A stretch of 64,000 nt of DNA from CADEEX01 sp964577955 (GCA_964577955.1 CAZOAZ010000003.1:182247-246246), one strand, 5' to 3'; counted from the stretch's first letter, positions 25,152 through 35,600 are shown. The notes: generated by a model not told the origin, from the sequence alone. Made by a program: numbers and translations.

Positions 25152-26708
25152 ATGCCTTTTCCGATTCTCACCTCGCTGATCGCGCTGCCGCTCGTCGGTT
25201 CGCTCGTGCTGATGGTCCTGCGCGACGACGACGAGCATGAGGCGCTGATCCGCAATATCGCGCTGGTCGTGGCGGGACTCGTCTTCGCCGAAACGCTGCT
25301 CCTGTGGTCGCGATTTGATCCCGTGTCGGCCGACTTCCAGTTCGTCGAGCGCCACGCCTGGATCCCGAGCTTCGGGATCAGTTATGCGGTTGGCGTCGAC
25401 GGCATCAGCCTGCTGCTGATCGTGTTGACCGGGTTCCTGACGCCGATCGCGCTGGTCAGCTCCTGGGAATCGGTCCACAAGAAGACGCGGCTGTTCTGCG
25501 TCACGCTGCTCGTGCTCGAGAGCGCGATGATCGGCGTCTTCGTCTCGCTCGATCTGTTCCTGTTCTACGTCTTCTGGGACGCGATGCTGATCCCGATGTA
25601 TTTCCTGATCGGCATCTGGGGTTACGACCGGCGCATCTACGCCGCGCTCAAGTTCCTGATCTACACCATGGCCGGCAGCGTGCTCATGCTGCTGGCGATC
25701 CTCGGGCTGGCCGTCCTCCAGGCGCAGACGACCGGCCGCTATTCGTTCGATCTGCAGCTGCTCTACGACCTCGAGATCCCGGCGCGGCTGCAGTTCTGGT
25801 TCTTCCTCGCCTTTGCCGTGGCCTTCGCGATCAAAGTACCGCTCTTTCCGTTCCACACCTGGCTACCCGATGCGCACGTCGAGGCGCCGACCGCCGGCTC
25901 GATCATCCTGGCCGGTGTCCTGCTGAAGATGGGCACCTACGGCCTGGTGCGGTTCGCGTTCCCGCTCTTCCCGATGGCGGCCACCTTCTTCGCGCCATAT
26001 CTCGCGTTCCTGGCCGTGGTCGGGATCATCTACGGCGCGCTCGTCGCGATGGTGCAGCCGGACATGAAGAAGCTGGTGGCGTACTCGAGCGTCAGCCATC
26101 TCGGCTTCGTCGTCCTCGGCATCGCCGCGATGAACATGCAGGGCGTGCAGGGCGCGGTCTACCAGATGCTGAGTCACGGCATCAGCACCGGCGGCCTCTT
26201 CCTCATTGTCGGCATGCTGTCAGACCGCCGCCATACACGGTTGATCTCGGAGTTCGGCGGCTTGAAGAAGGGAATGCCGCGGCTGGTCGCGGCCTTCCTG
26301 ATTGTCACGCTGTCGTCGATCGGGTTGCCCGGACTCAATGGGTTCGTCGGTGAATTCCTGATCCTGCTCGGCGCCTTTACCTGGAATCCGCGTTTTGCGG
26401 CCTTTGCCGTCAGTGGCGTCGTGCTGTCGGCGACCTACATGCTGTGGATGTTCCAGCGTGTGAACTACGGGACGGTCAGCGAGAAAAACGCCATGCTGCC
26501 CGATCTCAAGCCGCGTGAATGGGCGCTGGTCGTGCCGATTGTCGCGGTCGCGATCCTGATGGGCGTGCTGCCGAATCTCTTTCTGAAGCCGATGGAGCCG
26601 TCGATCGAGCGCATGCTTCAACAAGTCCGCCGCGGCGCGCCCGTTCAAGCTTCAGCGGTAGGGACCGGCTTCAGCCGGTCCGTCACTCCGGCCGAGGTTA
26701 GCCGCTGA
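25152..26708 (+). CDS. nuoM: NADH-quinone oxidoreductase subunit M
   Basis: 518 residues, antiporter-like, about 14 membrane helices. SLDLFLFYVFWDAMLIPMYFLIG, with the conserved helix-5 Glu replaced or shifted in this stretch, and KVPLFPFHTWLPDAHVEAPTAGS are the proton-channel landmarks. The natural end lies near KPMEPSIERMLQQV. The last 20-odd residues (including GTGFSRSVTPAEVSR) are encoded by a REP-like palindrome at 26656-26682, so the C-terminus has been extended by the repeat. Its stop overlaps the nuoN ATG. Confidence 0.94.
   Translation: MPFPILTSLIALPLVGSLVLMVLRDDDEHEALIRNIALVVAGLVFAETLLLWSRFDPVSADFQFVERHAWIPSFGISYAVGVDGISLLLIVLTGFLTPIALVSSWESVHKKTRLFCVTLLVLESAMIGVFVSLDLFLFYVFWDAMLIPMYFLIGIWGYDRRIYAALKFLIYTMAGSVLMLLAILGLAVLQAQTTGRYSFDLQLLYDLEIPARLQFWFFLAFAVAFAIKVPLFPFHTWLPDAHVEAPTAGSIILAGVLLKMGTYGLVRFAFPLFPMAATFFAPYLAFLAVVGIIYGALVAMVQPDMKKLVAYSSVSHLGFVVLGIAAMNMQGVQGAVYQMLSHGISTGGLFLIVGMLSDRRHTRLISEFGGLKKGMPRLVAAFLIVTLSSIGLPGLNGFVGEFLILLGAFTWNPRFAAFAVSGVVLSATYMLWMFQRVNYGTVSEKNAMLPDLKPREWALVVPIVAVAILMGVLPNLFLKPMEPSIERMLQQVRRGAPVQASAVGTGFSRSVTPAEVSR
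26656..26682 (+). repeat. REP-like palindrome within the 3' end of nuoM
   Basis: Core GACCGGCTTCAGCCGGTC at 26663-26680, preceded by CGGTAGG. Forward orientation. It is translated as part of nuoM. Confidence 0.8.
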
Positions 26709-28144
26709 TGTTTGGCAGCATGACCGCGATCGTGCCGATGGCGTGTGTCACCGCCGCTGCGATAGCGGCGATGACCGCGGAAGCGTTTCGGGCGCCCGGC
26801 GAACGCATGCCGATCGGACCGCTCGGCATCATCGGGCTGATTGGCGCGGCGATCGCGTCGATGCTGCTCTGGGGACGCCATGCGGTCAGCTTCGGCGTCG
26901 TGTCAGCCGACGATTTCGGGCTGTTCGTCACGATCACGCTCGTGGTGATCGGCGTGTTGTCGATTGCGCTTTCGGCGCCGGTCATCGAACGCCAGGGCTT
27001 GCCGTCCGGCGAGTACTACGCGCTGCTCCTGTTTGCGGTCGCCGGGATGATGCTGATGGCGACGGCCGTCGACCTGCTGGTCATCTTTCTGGCGCTCGAA
27101 GTGCTCTCGCTGGCCGTGTACGTGTTGACTGGCATCCGTCGCGACTCGGCGGTGGCGACCGAAGCGGCCATGAAGTACTTCCTGCTCGGCGCCTTCGCCA
27201 GCGCGTTCTTCCTCTATGGGATTGCGCTGACCTACGGTGCCACCGGCAGCACGCGGCTCGATCGGATCGGCGCGGCGATGGCGGCGCAGTCGATGCAGCC
27301 GACGACGCTCCAGTTGATGGCGGTTGGGCTCCTTTTGGTCGGCTTTGCCTTCAAGGTCTCGGCGGTGCCGTTTCACATGTGGACCCCTGATGCCTACGAA
27401 GGCGCGCCGCCATCGGTCACCGGCTTCATGTCCACGGGCGTCAAGGCCGCGGCGTTCGCGGCGTTTGCGCGCGTCTTCCTCTCCGCTTTCGAGCCGCTTC
27501 GCGGGCAGTGGAGCCCGATCATCTGGATTGTCGCGGCCGCCACCATGATCCTCGGCACCGTGGTCGGCGTCGCGCAATCGAGCATCAAGCGGATGCTGGC
27601 GTACTCGAGCATCGCGCACGGCGGCTATCTGCTGCTGGCGCTCGTCTCCGCGAACGACGAAGCCAAGGGGGCGATTCTCTTCTATCTGTTGACCTACGCG
27701 GTGACCAATCTTGGCGCGTTCGGCGTCATCGGCCTGCTCGAATCGCGCGGCCGGACCAACGATCGCCTCAAGGACTACGCGGGTCTCGCCGAGTCGCAGC
27801 CGTTCCTGGCGGCGATGATGACGCTGTTCCTCCTGTCGCTCGGCGGGTTTCCGCCGTTCGGCGGGTTCATCGCGAAGTGGTATGTCTTCACGGCCGCCAT
27901 GAAGGCCGGACAGAGCTCGCTGGCGATCATCGGCGTCCTCACCAGCGTCGTGTCGGTGTTCTTCTACCTCCGCATCGTCGTCAACATGTACATGAAGCCG
28001 GCGGGTGAAGACACGCGCGTCCCGGCCGTCCCCGCGATCGCTGGCGCCGCGCTGGTGGTGGCCGCCGTCATCGTGCTCTACCTCGGCGTGTTGCCGACGC
28101 AGGTTCTGGCCTGGGCGGCCTCTTCGATCGGTGCGATCTTCTGA
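26708..28144 (+). CDS. nuoN: NADH-quinone oxidoreductase subunit N
   Basis: 478 residues, antiporter-like, about 14 membrane helices. Landmarks: FLALEVLSLAVYVLTG, with the conserved Glu of helix 5; FKVSAVPFHMWTPDAYEGAP, with the Lys and proline-rich turn; and SSIKRMLAYSSIAHGGY. It is the last gene of the operon. Two opposed REP-like elements follow its stop. Confidence 0.95.
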   Translation: MFGSMTAIVPMACVTAAAIAAMTAEAFRAPGERMPIGPLGIIGLIGAAIASMLLWGRHAVSFGVVSADDFGLFVTITLVVIGVLSIALSAPVIERQGLPSGEYYALLLFAVAGMMLMATAVDLLVIFLALEVLSLAVYVLTGIRRDSAVATEAAMKYFLLGAFASAFFLYGIALTYGATGSTRLDRIGAAMAAQSMQPTTLQLMAVGLLLVGFAFKVSAVPFHMWTPDAYEGAPPSVTGFMSTGVKAAAFAAFARVFLSAFEPLRGQWSPIIWIVAAATMILGTVVGVAQSSIKRMLAYSSIAHGGYLLLALVSANDEAKGAILFYLLTYAVTNLGAFGVIGLLESRGRTNDRLKDYAGLAESQPFLAAMMTLFLLSLGGFPPFGGFIAKWYVFTAAMKAGQSSLAIIGVLTSVVSVFFYLRIVVNMYMKPAGEDTRVPAVPAIAGAALVVAAVIVLYLGVLPTQVLAWAASSIGAIF

Positions 28145-28151
28145 TGATTGA

Positions 28152-28221
28152 CGGACAGGCTGAAGCCTGTCCCTACCGTCGTCTTGCGATTCAGCGGTAG
28201 GGACCGGCTTTAGCCGGTCCG
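28152..28221. repeat. Head-to-head pair of REP-like palindromes at convergent gene ends
   Basis: A reverse copy (28152-28178, core GACAGGCTGAAGCCTGTC) and a forward copy (28195-28221, core GACCGGCTTTAGCCGGTC) are 16 nt apart. Together they make a long imperfect inverted repeat between nuoN and the sigma factor gene. The right copy contains the stop and last codons of the sigma factor gene. It may act as a bidirectional terminator or mRNA end stabiliser. Confidence 0.8.
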
Positions 28222-28782
28222 TAATTGATCCAACAGCCACGCCTTCGCGAACGTCCAATCCCGCTTCAACGTTGCGACTGAAACGCCGAGCGCCTCGGCC
28301 GCTTCGCGCTCGCTCAGTCCGGTGAAGTAGCGCAGTTCCACGACCCGGCTGGCCCTGCCGTCGACGGTTTCGAGCCGGGACAGCGCTTCATCCAGCGCCA
28401 CGACGTCCTCCTCACGCGTGTCGGCGGCGATCATCGTCGCTTCGTCGAGCGAGACCTTGAGCCGTTGATCCGGGCGCTTCTTCGCATCGCGGCTGCGGGC
28501 GTAGTCCACGAGAATGTGGCGCATTTCGCGGGCGACCGCGCCGAAGAAGTGCGCGCGGCTCTGCCAGTCGGTTGCCGCCGCGCCGAACAGACGCATGTAC
28601 ATCTCGTTGACGAGGCCGGTCGTCTGCAACGTGTGATCGGGTCGTTCCTGCCGGAGGTAGTGCGCGGCGATGCGCCGGAGCTCGGGGTAGACCAGCGCGA
28701 CCAGTTCGTCTCGTGCCGCGTCGTTGCCGCGCCGGAGTTCGCCGAGCAGCGTCGTGATTCGTCCTGGTCCGTCCTGGATCAT
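28210..28782 (-). CDS. ECF-family RNA polymerase sigma factor
   Basis: 190 residues from ATG at 28782. Sigma region 2 shows ITTLLGELRRGNDAARDEL, VYPELRRIAAHYLRQER and TLQTTGLVNEMYMRL. Region 4 is LRYFTGLSEREAAEALGVSVATLKRDW. This is the Sigma70_ECF (TIGR02999-like) group, which in several phyla is encoded beside Ser/Thr kinases and is thought to be controlled by phosphorylation rather than by an anti-sigma factor. No anti-sigma gene is next to it. It diverges from the large kinase gene with only 33 bp between starts. The last three codons and stop lie in a REP-like element. Confidence 0.9.
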   Translation of the reverse strand: MIQDGPGRITTLLGELRRGNDAARDELVALVYPELRRIAAHYLRQERPDHTLQTTGLVNEMYMRLFGAAATDWQSRAHFFGAVAREMRHILVDYARSRDAKKRPDQRLKVSLDEATMIAADTREEDVVALDEALSRLETVDGRASRVVELRYFTGLSEREAAEALGVSVATLKRDWTFAKAWLLDQLRTG

Positions 28783-28815
28783 GGGCGCAACCTTCGAAGT
28801 ATAAGATTTCCAGCC
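28783..28815. promoter_or_regulatory. 33-bp divergent spacer between sigma factor and kinase genes
   Basis: The two starts (ATG at 28782 minus, GTG at 28816 plus) are only 33 bp apart, so at least one promoter must overlap coding sequence. The spacer is locally AT-richer and contains TTCGAA and TATAAG. A shared control site is likely but not demonstrable here. Confidence 0.35.
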
Positions 28816-31800
28816 GTGACGCAGCCGTCCGAACGTCATCGCCGCCTGCGCGACATCTTCGACGAGGTCATCGGCCTCGAGCCGACCGCACACGCCCGCT
28901 ATCTCGACGCCGCGTGCGGCGGGGACGCGGAACTCCGCGCCGAGGTGGTTCGCCTCGTGTCGGCCTATCAGCAGGCGCCGTCGTTCCTCGAACATCCACT
29001 CGATCTCTTGCCCTCATTGCGCGACGAGGCGCGCTTCGAGGGGACGACGCGGTTTCGGGTCGTCCGGCGTCTGGGTGCGGGCGGCATGGGTGTGGTCTAC
29101 GAAGTCCAGGACGAGCTGCGCGGCGAAAGCGTCGCCTTGAAGATGCTGCGGCGCGGCGGCCCGGCGGATCTCTATCGGCTCAAGCGCGAGTTCCGCAGCC
29201 TGGCGGACGTCACGCACCCACATCTCGTCTGCCTCTACGAGCTCTTTGTCGACGAGGCGCAGTCGTTCTTCACGATGGAGCTCGTGCCGGGTATCGACTT
29301 CGTGCGCCACGTTCGCAGCGACGAGCGGGGTTTGGGGCAAAGGATCCGAGCGGTCTTCCCGCAGCTCGTGGCTGGTGTGCTGGCGCTGCATCGCCGCGGC
29401 AAGCTGCATCGTGACATCAAGCCGTCCAACGTCCTGGTGACGCCGGAAGGGCGAGTCGTGATTCTCGATTTTGGCCTCACGGCCGAGCGGGCGCCGAGCG
29501 GCGAGACTCGCCATGTGCGCGGTGGGACGCCGGCCTACATGGCGCCGGAAGAGATGGGCGGCGCCGGACCGTCAGAGGCCAGCGACTGGTACGCCGTTGG
29601 CGTCACGCTCTATGAAGCGCTGACCGGGCACGTGCCGTTCGACGGTGACGCGGCTGACGTGATGGCCCGAAAGCAGGTCGAGGATCCTGCATGGCCGGTC
29701 GGCGCGCCAGAGGACCTTCGGGCGATCTGTCTGCAACTGCTGTCGCGCCGGCCGGACAAGCGGCCATCCGGTGGCGAACTTGCGCAGTTGTTGGCTGCGG
29801 CATCCATCTCTAAAGCCGGCGTGCCGAGGGATCCAGAATCGCTGTTTGTTGGACGGCAGCGCGAGCTGGATCACCTGCGAACCGCCTTTCAGGCGCTTGA
29901 TCGTCACACGGCGACGGCCGTGGCCATTCATGGGCCGTCCGGTATCGGCAAGAGCGCGCTGCTGCGGAAGTTTCTGGATGAAGTCGGCCAGTCAGCGGGG
30001 ACCGTGGTGCTGGCCGGCCGGTGTTACGAAAACGAGTCGGTTCCGTACAAGGCGCTCGATGGTGTGATCGACGACTTAAGCGTCTATCTCCTGTCGTTGC
30101 CGCCTGGTCAGATTGACGCACTGCTTCCGCCGGACCTGTCATCGCTGATCCGGCTCTTTCCGGTGCTGCGGCAGGTCCACGGTGTGGCCGCAGCAAGCCG
30201 CCGTGAACCGGCCGAATCCGCCGATCCGCTTCGCATTCGCCGCAAGGCGTTCGACGCGCTCGCGGTGCTCATCGGACGTCTCGCCGCGATGCGCCGTCTG
30301 GTGATCTGGATCGACGACTTGCAGTGGGCGGACACCGACAGCCTGGTGCTTCTCGAAGAATTACTGTCGCCGACGCGCGTGCCGGCGATGCTCACGCTCC
30401 TGACGTTTCGCAGCGAGGAAATGGCCGGTCAGCCGTTTCTGCGTTCGCTCCTCGAGCGAGAGGGGCAGCCAGGCTGGACGGCTGTGCCGATGGCGCCGCT
30501 GACCGAGATAGAGGCGCGCGGCCTGATCGATGCCCTGCTCCCGGATGACAGCCTCCTTGCCGATCGGGATCGGCGTCAGATGACGGCCGAAGCCGCCGGC
30601 AGTCCGCTCGTGCTCGAGGAACTGGCCCGGTTCACGAGTGCCGCGGCGGGTCCGGTGAACCAGGCGCCGACATTTGCCGTGGCCTTCGACCATCGGATGG
30701 CCGCGTTGCCCGCCTCGGTCCGCGGGTTTCTCGAAACGCTGGCTCTCTGCGGCCGGCCGATGGCGCCCGAGATCATCTGTGCCGCCTGCGGAATTGCCCG
30801 CGATCGCCAGTCGCTGATCGTGATGCTGCGGGCGTCGCAGCTGATTCGCAGCAGCGGATCGTCGGCGCGCGTGGAGACCTACCACGATCGGATTCGCGAA
30901 GTGCTGGCCGCTGGCCTCGATGCCGGCGAGGCAAAGCGCCGTCACGCGCGTCTCGCGGCCGTCCTCGTCGCCAGCCGCAGCGAGGACTGCGAAGCGCTGT
31001 TCGAACACTATCGGGGAGCGGACGATCGCGATCGCGCCGTCGAGCAGGCGGAGCTCGCGGCAGCGAAAGCCAGCGCGGCCCTGGCCTTTGATCGCGCCGC
31101 TTCGCTCTACGGCGCGGCACTGGCGCTGGCCCCCGGCGCGGCGGCCGTTCCGGTGTGGCGGGAAGGGTTGGCCACCGCGCTCGCCAATGCCGGCCGCCCA
31201 GCCGAAGCGGCCGAAGCCTATCTCGCGGCCGCCGAGGTCAATTCCCATCGGCAGGTTGAGTTCAGGCGGCGTGCCGCCGAACAACTCCTCACGGGCGGCC
31301 ACATCGATCGCGGGCTCGAGTTGATCCGGCGCGTCCTCGAAAGCGTCGGCCTGCGGCTGGCCGCGACGCCGCGGCGCGCGCTCGTGTCGCTGGTCTGGCG
31401 CCGACTCCGTCTGATCTGGCGCGGGACCGGATTCACGTCACGCGCGGAATCCGAATTGGATCGCGAACTCGTGCTCCGGCTGGATACCTGCTGGTCGATC
31501 GCGACGGGGCTGGCGTTGGTTGACATCATCACCGCCTCCGACTTCATCGCGCAGCACCTCAAGATGGCTCTCGATGCCGGCGAGCCCTCGCGCATCGTGC
31601 GCGGGCTCGCCGTCGAATCATCGGCGCGGAGCGCGGATTGGACGTTCCGTCGCTCGAGTGTGTCCTTGGCGGCCCGGGCGGAGAAGATGGCCGAGGAACT
31701 CGGGACGCCACAGGCCCGCGCCATCACGCTGATGGCCGACGCGATCAGCGCGACCTCGGTCGGCCATTGGCGCCGCGCGCTGACGTCGTCGGAACGCGCA

Positions 31801-32616
31801 TTGACCATCCTGCGCGACCAGTGCGTCGGCATGAGCTGGGAAGTCAACATGGCCCAGAACATGTTTCTCTGGGGGTTGATGTATCTCGGCGAGATTGGCG
31901 AAGTCTGCCGTCGCGTTCCGCCGCTGCTCGCCGAGGCGCGTCGCCGCGGCAACTTGTATCTGGCGGCGGAACTTTGCACGCGAGTCAATCTGGTCTGGCT
32001 GGCCGCTGACGATCCCGACGGCGGTGAACGCGAAGTGATGGACACCCTGGGGCGGTGGTCGAAAACCGGATTCCACCGTCAGCATTACAGCGCGCGGCTG
32101 GCGCTGGTCCAGACCGCGCTCTATCGCGGCGATGCGGCAACCGCGTGGCGACTGTTCAATGAGTACGAAACGGGCTATCGGAGCTCGATGCTGGACTACG
32201 TGCAGGCGCTTCGCGTCGAGTCGCGCTACCTGCATGGCCGCGTCGCGATTGCGATGGCCGCGGCCACCGGCTCCGGCCGGTATCTGGGAGGTGCCAGGGC
32301 GAGCGCCCGTCGGATCGTTCGCGAGGGGATGCCGTGGGCACGTCCGCTGGGTCTCTTGCTTTCGGCGGGGGTTGCCTCGGTCGAGGGCGACGCCGTGGCG
32401 GCTGTGAAGATGCTCAGGTCCGCGCTGGCCCAGTTCGAGCAGTGCGAGATGAAGTGGTACGCGGGAGTGAGCCGCCGGCAACTCGGTTGCACGATTGGCG
32501 GCGCTGAAGGGCGCCAGCTGCGAGAAGAAGCCGACGGCTGGATGGCGTCGCAACAGATTCTGAACCCCGTCAGCACTACCCGAATGCTCGTGCCAGGATT
32601 CCCCGATTGCTCGTGA
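28816..32616 (+). CDS. Ser/Thr protein kinase fused to an AAA ATPase and helical repeats (PknK-like)
   Basis: 1266 residues from GTG at 28816. The N-terminal leader (RRLRDIFDEVIGLEPTAHA) is typical of kinases paired with this sigma group. The kinase domain (about 80-340) is complete: LGAGGMGVVYEV, VALKML, LHRDIKPSNVLV, ILDFGLT and AYMAPEE. A second block starts at SLFVGRQRELDHL, with Walker A GPSGIGKS (about 372) and WIDDLQWAD as the Walker B region: an AAA ATPase of the MalT/PknK type. The rest (about 690-1266) is helical, TPR-like. No membrane segment is evident, so probably cytoplasmic. It may phosphorylate the divergent sigma factor. Confidence 0.9.
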   Translation: MTQPSERHRRLRDIFDEVIGLEPTAHARYLDAACGGDAELRAEVVRLVSAYQQAPSFLEHPLDLLPSLRDEARFEGTTRFRVVRRLGAGGMGVVYEVQDELRGESVALKMLRRGGPADLYRLKREFRSLADVTHPHLVCLYELFVDEAQSFFTMELVPGIDFVRHVRSDERGLGQRIRAVFPQLVAGVLALHRRGKLHRDIKPSNVLVTPEGRVVILDFGLTAERAPSGETRHVRGGTPAYMAPEEMGGAGPSEASDWYAVGVTLYEALTGHVPFDGDAADVMARKQVEDPAWPVGAPEDLRAICLQLLSRRPDKRPSGGELAQLLAAASISKAGVPRDPESLFVGRQRELDHLRTAFQALDRHTATAVAIHGPSGIGKSALLRKFLDEVGQSAGTVVLAGRCYENESVPYKALDGVIDDLSVYLLSLPPGQIDALLPPDLSSLIRLFPVLRQVHGVAAASRREPAESADPLRIRRKAFDALAVLIGRLAAMRRLVIWIDDLQWADTDSLVLLEELLSPTRVPAMLTLLTFRSEEMAGQPFLRSLLEREGQPGWTAVPMAPLTEIEARGLIDALLPDDSLLADRDRRQMTAEAAGSPLVLEELARFTSAAAGPVNQAPTFAVAFDHRMAALPASVRGFLETLALCGRPMAPEIICAACGIARDRQSLIVMLRASQLIRSSGSSARVETYHDRIREVLAAGLDAGEAKRRHARLAAVLVASRSEDCEALFEHYRGADDRDRAVEQAELAAAKASAALAFDRAASLYGAALALAPGAAAVPVWREGLATALANAGRPAEAAEAYLAAAEVNSHRQVEFRRRAAEQLLTGGHIDRGLELIRRVLESVGLRLAATPRRALVSLVWRRLRLIWRGTGFTSRAESELDRELVLRLDTCWSIATGLALVDIITASDFIAQHLKMALDAGEPSRIVRGLAVESSARSADWTFRRSSVSLAARAEKMAEELGTPQARAITLMADAISATSVGHWRRALTSSERALTILRDQCVGMSWEVNMAQNMFLWGLMYLGEIGEVCRRVPPLLAEARRRGNLYLAAELCTRVNLVWLAADDPDGGEREVMDTLGRWSKTGFHRQHYSARLALVQTALYRGDAATAWRLFNEYETGYRSSMLDYVQALRVESRYLHGRVAIAMAAATGSGRYLGGARASARRIVREGMPWARPLGLLLSAGVASVEGDAVAAVKMLRSALAQFEQCEMKWYAGVSRRQLGCTIGGAEGRQLREEADGWMASQQILNPVSTTRMLVPGFPDCS

Positions 32617-32656
32617 GCTGTTCTGCCCCCGGCTTCCGCCTGTAGGGGGTAGCAGC
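32617..32656 (+). promoter_or_regulatory. Hairpin enclosing the ribosome-binding region of the giant secreted protein gene
   Basis: GCTG (32617-32620) and CCCCC (32626-32630) can pair with GGGGG (32645-32649) and CAGC (32653-32656), immediately before ATG 32659. The G-rich AGGGGG strand is the only Shine-Dalgarno-like sequence, so the hairpin could mask it. It could also attenuate read-through from the kinase gene. Confidence 0.4.
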
Positions 32657-32658
32657 TT

Positions 32659-35600
32659 ATGTCCCGCCGACGCTCCGCACGAGTCCTCACGGCCACGCTC
32701 GTGCTGTGCTTGACGCTCCAGCTCACCACGCGCGGTCAAGTCGCGACCGGTGTTGAACTTGTGACGATCACACCGGCCGGTGTGGCCGGAGGTGGCGAAG
32801 ACTTCATCGACGGCGTCAACGTCTACGGCACGGGCCAGGGCAATATCAGCGCCGACAACCGTCTCGTCGTCTTCTCGAGCGCCTCGACGACGCTGGTGGC
32901 GGGCGACGCCAACGGCGTGCAGGACGTCTTCCTTCGCGATCGGGCAACCGGCGCGACGACGCTCGTCAGCCTGGCGACGGGAGGGGCGCAAGGCAACGGC
33001 GCGTCTGGCCAGCCGGTCATCAGCGCCGATGGACGCTACGTGGCGTTCATCAGCGTGGCCACGAACCTGGTCGCCGGCGACACCAATCAGCAGTTCGATG
33101 ACGTCGGAGCGCCCTATGCCGCCAGCGGCTACGACATCTTCGTCCGCGATCTGCAGACGCAGACCACTGTTCGGGCCAGCGTTGGCTCCAGTGGCGTGGA
33201 AGCCGAGTACGGCGTCGTCAACATGGCGCCGTCCATCAGTGCCGATGGCCGCTACGTCGCGTTCACCAGCCAGTCGCGCAACCTGGCGCCCGGCGAGATC
33301 GACAACTTCAACCTGGACGTCTTCGTGCGCGACCTGACCTTCGAAACGACCGAGCGCGTCAGCGTCCGTCCGGATGGCGTTGAGATCGTCGGCGCCGACG
33401 CCTTCATGCCGTCGATCAGCGCCGATGGCGGGCGCGTCGTATTCACGGTGTTCGACAACACGCTGGCCGGCCCGACCCCGTCGGTGCCGTCAAATCTGGT
33501 GCGCAGCGTCTACCTGAGGGATCGGACCTTCGGACAGACCGTCCTCGTGAGCGCCAGGCCCGATGGCACGCCGGCAGACTACGTCATTTCCGACTTTCCC
33601 ATGATCAGCGCCGACGGGCGCTACGTGAGCTTCGCGAGCTGGGAAGACCTCGACCCGGCATATCCCGATTCCGCGGAAGAGACGCTGATGGATGGTCCGT
33701 TTGCGGACATCTTCGTTCGCGATCTGCAGACGGGCACGACGCGGCGGGCCAGCCTGCCGTACCCTGATGGGGCCGCGGAGGAGTCCGGCCGGATCTCCGC
33801 GATCAGCCGAACCGGGCGCTTCGTCGCGTACCACAACAACCGCGACATGGTGGTGCGCGACATGATCGCCAACACCACCGCCGTGATCCGTCCACCGGAC
33901 GGATCGTCCCCACCTGTCTACAACGTGACGCTCAGTCAGGACGGCCGGTACATCTTCGCGGAGAGCTTCACCGATCTGGTCGCACAGGATACCAACGGGA
34001 TCATCGACGCCTATCTGTTTAGCGTTCCGGCGCCGGACGGTGCGGACCTGTCGCTGACGCTGACCGCCAGCACGACGCAGCCCGCCGTTGGCAGCGATGT
34101 CACCCTCACGGTGACCGTGGCCAATGCCGGTGACCAGACCGCGAACGGCATCACCGCTAATCTCGCGCTTCCAACGGGTCTGAGCTACGTGTCGGACAAC
34201 GGCAGCGGGACATTCGCCAGCGGTACGTGGTCGATCGCTTCACTGGCAAAGGGTGCGACCGCGAGCCTGCAGGTCGTCGCCCATCTGGACACCTTGCTCC
34301 CCGTCACCGTGAACGCCGAGATCATGAGTGCGACGCCATTCGATCCCGACTCGACACCGGGCAATGGGAGCGCCGCAGAAGACGATCAAAAGAAGATCAT
34401 CCTGACACCGCAGGTGATCGATCTCTCACTCTCGTTGACCACCGGCACCTTCACGCCGCCGCTCAATTCGAACCTGCCACTGACGCTTTCCCTGGCCAAC
34501 ACCGGGACAGTCGGCGCGACCGGTGTCGCCGCGCGTCTGCCGCTTCCAGCGGGACTGAGTTTCGTCTCGAGCAACGGCGCCGGCGCCTACGATTCCAACA
34601 CGGGAATCTGGACCGTCGGCGCGATTGCCGTCAGCGCGTCGCCGGTTCTTCACGTGGTTGCCCGCGTCACGACCACCGCGCAGATCGATCTCTCTGCTGA
34701 AGTCACGGCCGCCAACGAGACGGACCGCGACTCGACACCCAACAACAACATACCGACCGAGGACGACCAGGGCTTCCTGCGGCTCACTCCGGTGAAGACC
34801 GACATCGTCGTCAACGACACGACCGGCATCGTCGATCCGCTCGACGGTAAGTGCACGCTGGTAGAAGCGATCATCGCGGCCAACACGGACATGCCCACGG
34901 GCAGCGCCGTCGGCGAATGCGCGGGCGGCAGCGGCCCAGACATGATTCACTTGCGTGCATTGACGCCGCCCTATCGTTACGCCGTTGCTCACAACGCGCA
35001 GTTCGGTCCGACGGCTCTGCCAGTGATCACGACGGACATCACCATCGACGGTGGCGGTGCGGCGATCGAACGGGATGCGGCGATCGGGACGCCGCAGTTC
35101 CGGCTGTTCGTCATCGATTCCGCCGGACGGCTCGTGCTCGACCACGTCATCGTGCGACGCGGCATTGCCGCTGGATTCGCCGGGGCGCCCTTTGCGGCTT
35201 TTTTTGGCGGCGGCATCTATAACGCCGGGCGGCTCGAGTTGGAAGGGAGCATCGTTGCCAACAACGCCGCGGCGTGTGATGGCGGCGGCATCCACAGTCT
35301 CGGCCCATTGTTGGTCCGCGGGAACTCGGTGATCGAAAGCAACACCACATCCTGCAGTGGCGGTGGCATCGGCGCCTTCTTCGCGGGTACGGTCAGTGTC
35401 ACGGATTCGATCATTCGCAACAACGTCGCCTTTGAAGGGGGCGCTGGCCTGTTCATTCATGGCACGGCCACCGCGACCCTGGCGCGCAGCCGCGTCCTCG
35501 ACAACGGTGCGGTCACCGACGGCGGCGGCATCTTCACACACAATGCCGACGCCAATCTGACTATCACCGAATCCGAGATCCGCGGCAATTCGGCGCAATA

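Noticed and set aside
16152..28144. Hidden or frameshifted nuoG or nuoI
   Set aside because: nuoF-nuoH and nuoH-nuoJ overlap directly, and no frame on either strand shows the ferredoxin-type CxxCxxCxxxC clusters expected of NuoI or the N-terminus of NuoG.
28465..28815. N-terminal extension of the kinase, antisense to the sigma factor gene
   Set aside because: The sequence is the complement of the sigma factor gene. The typical kinase leader begins at GTG 28816.
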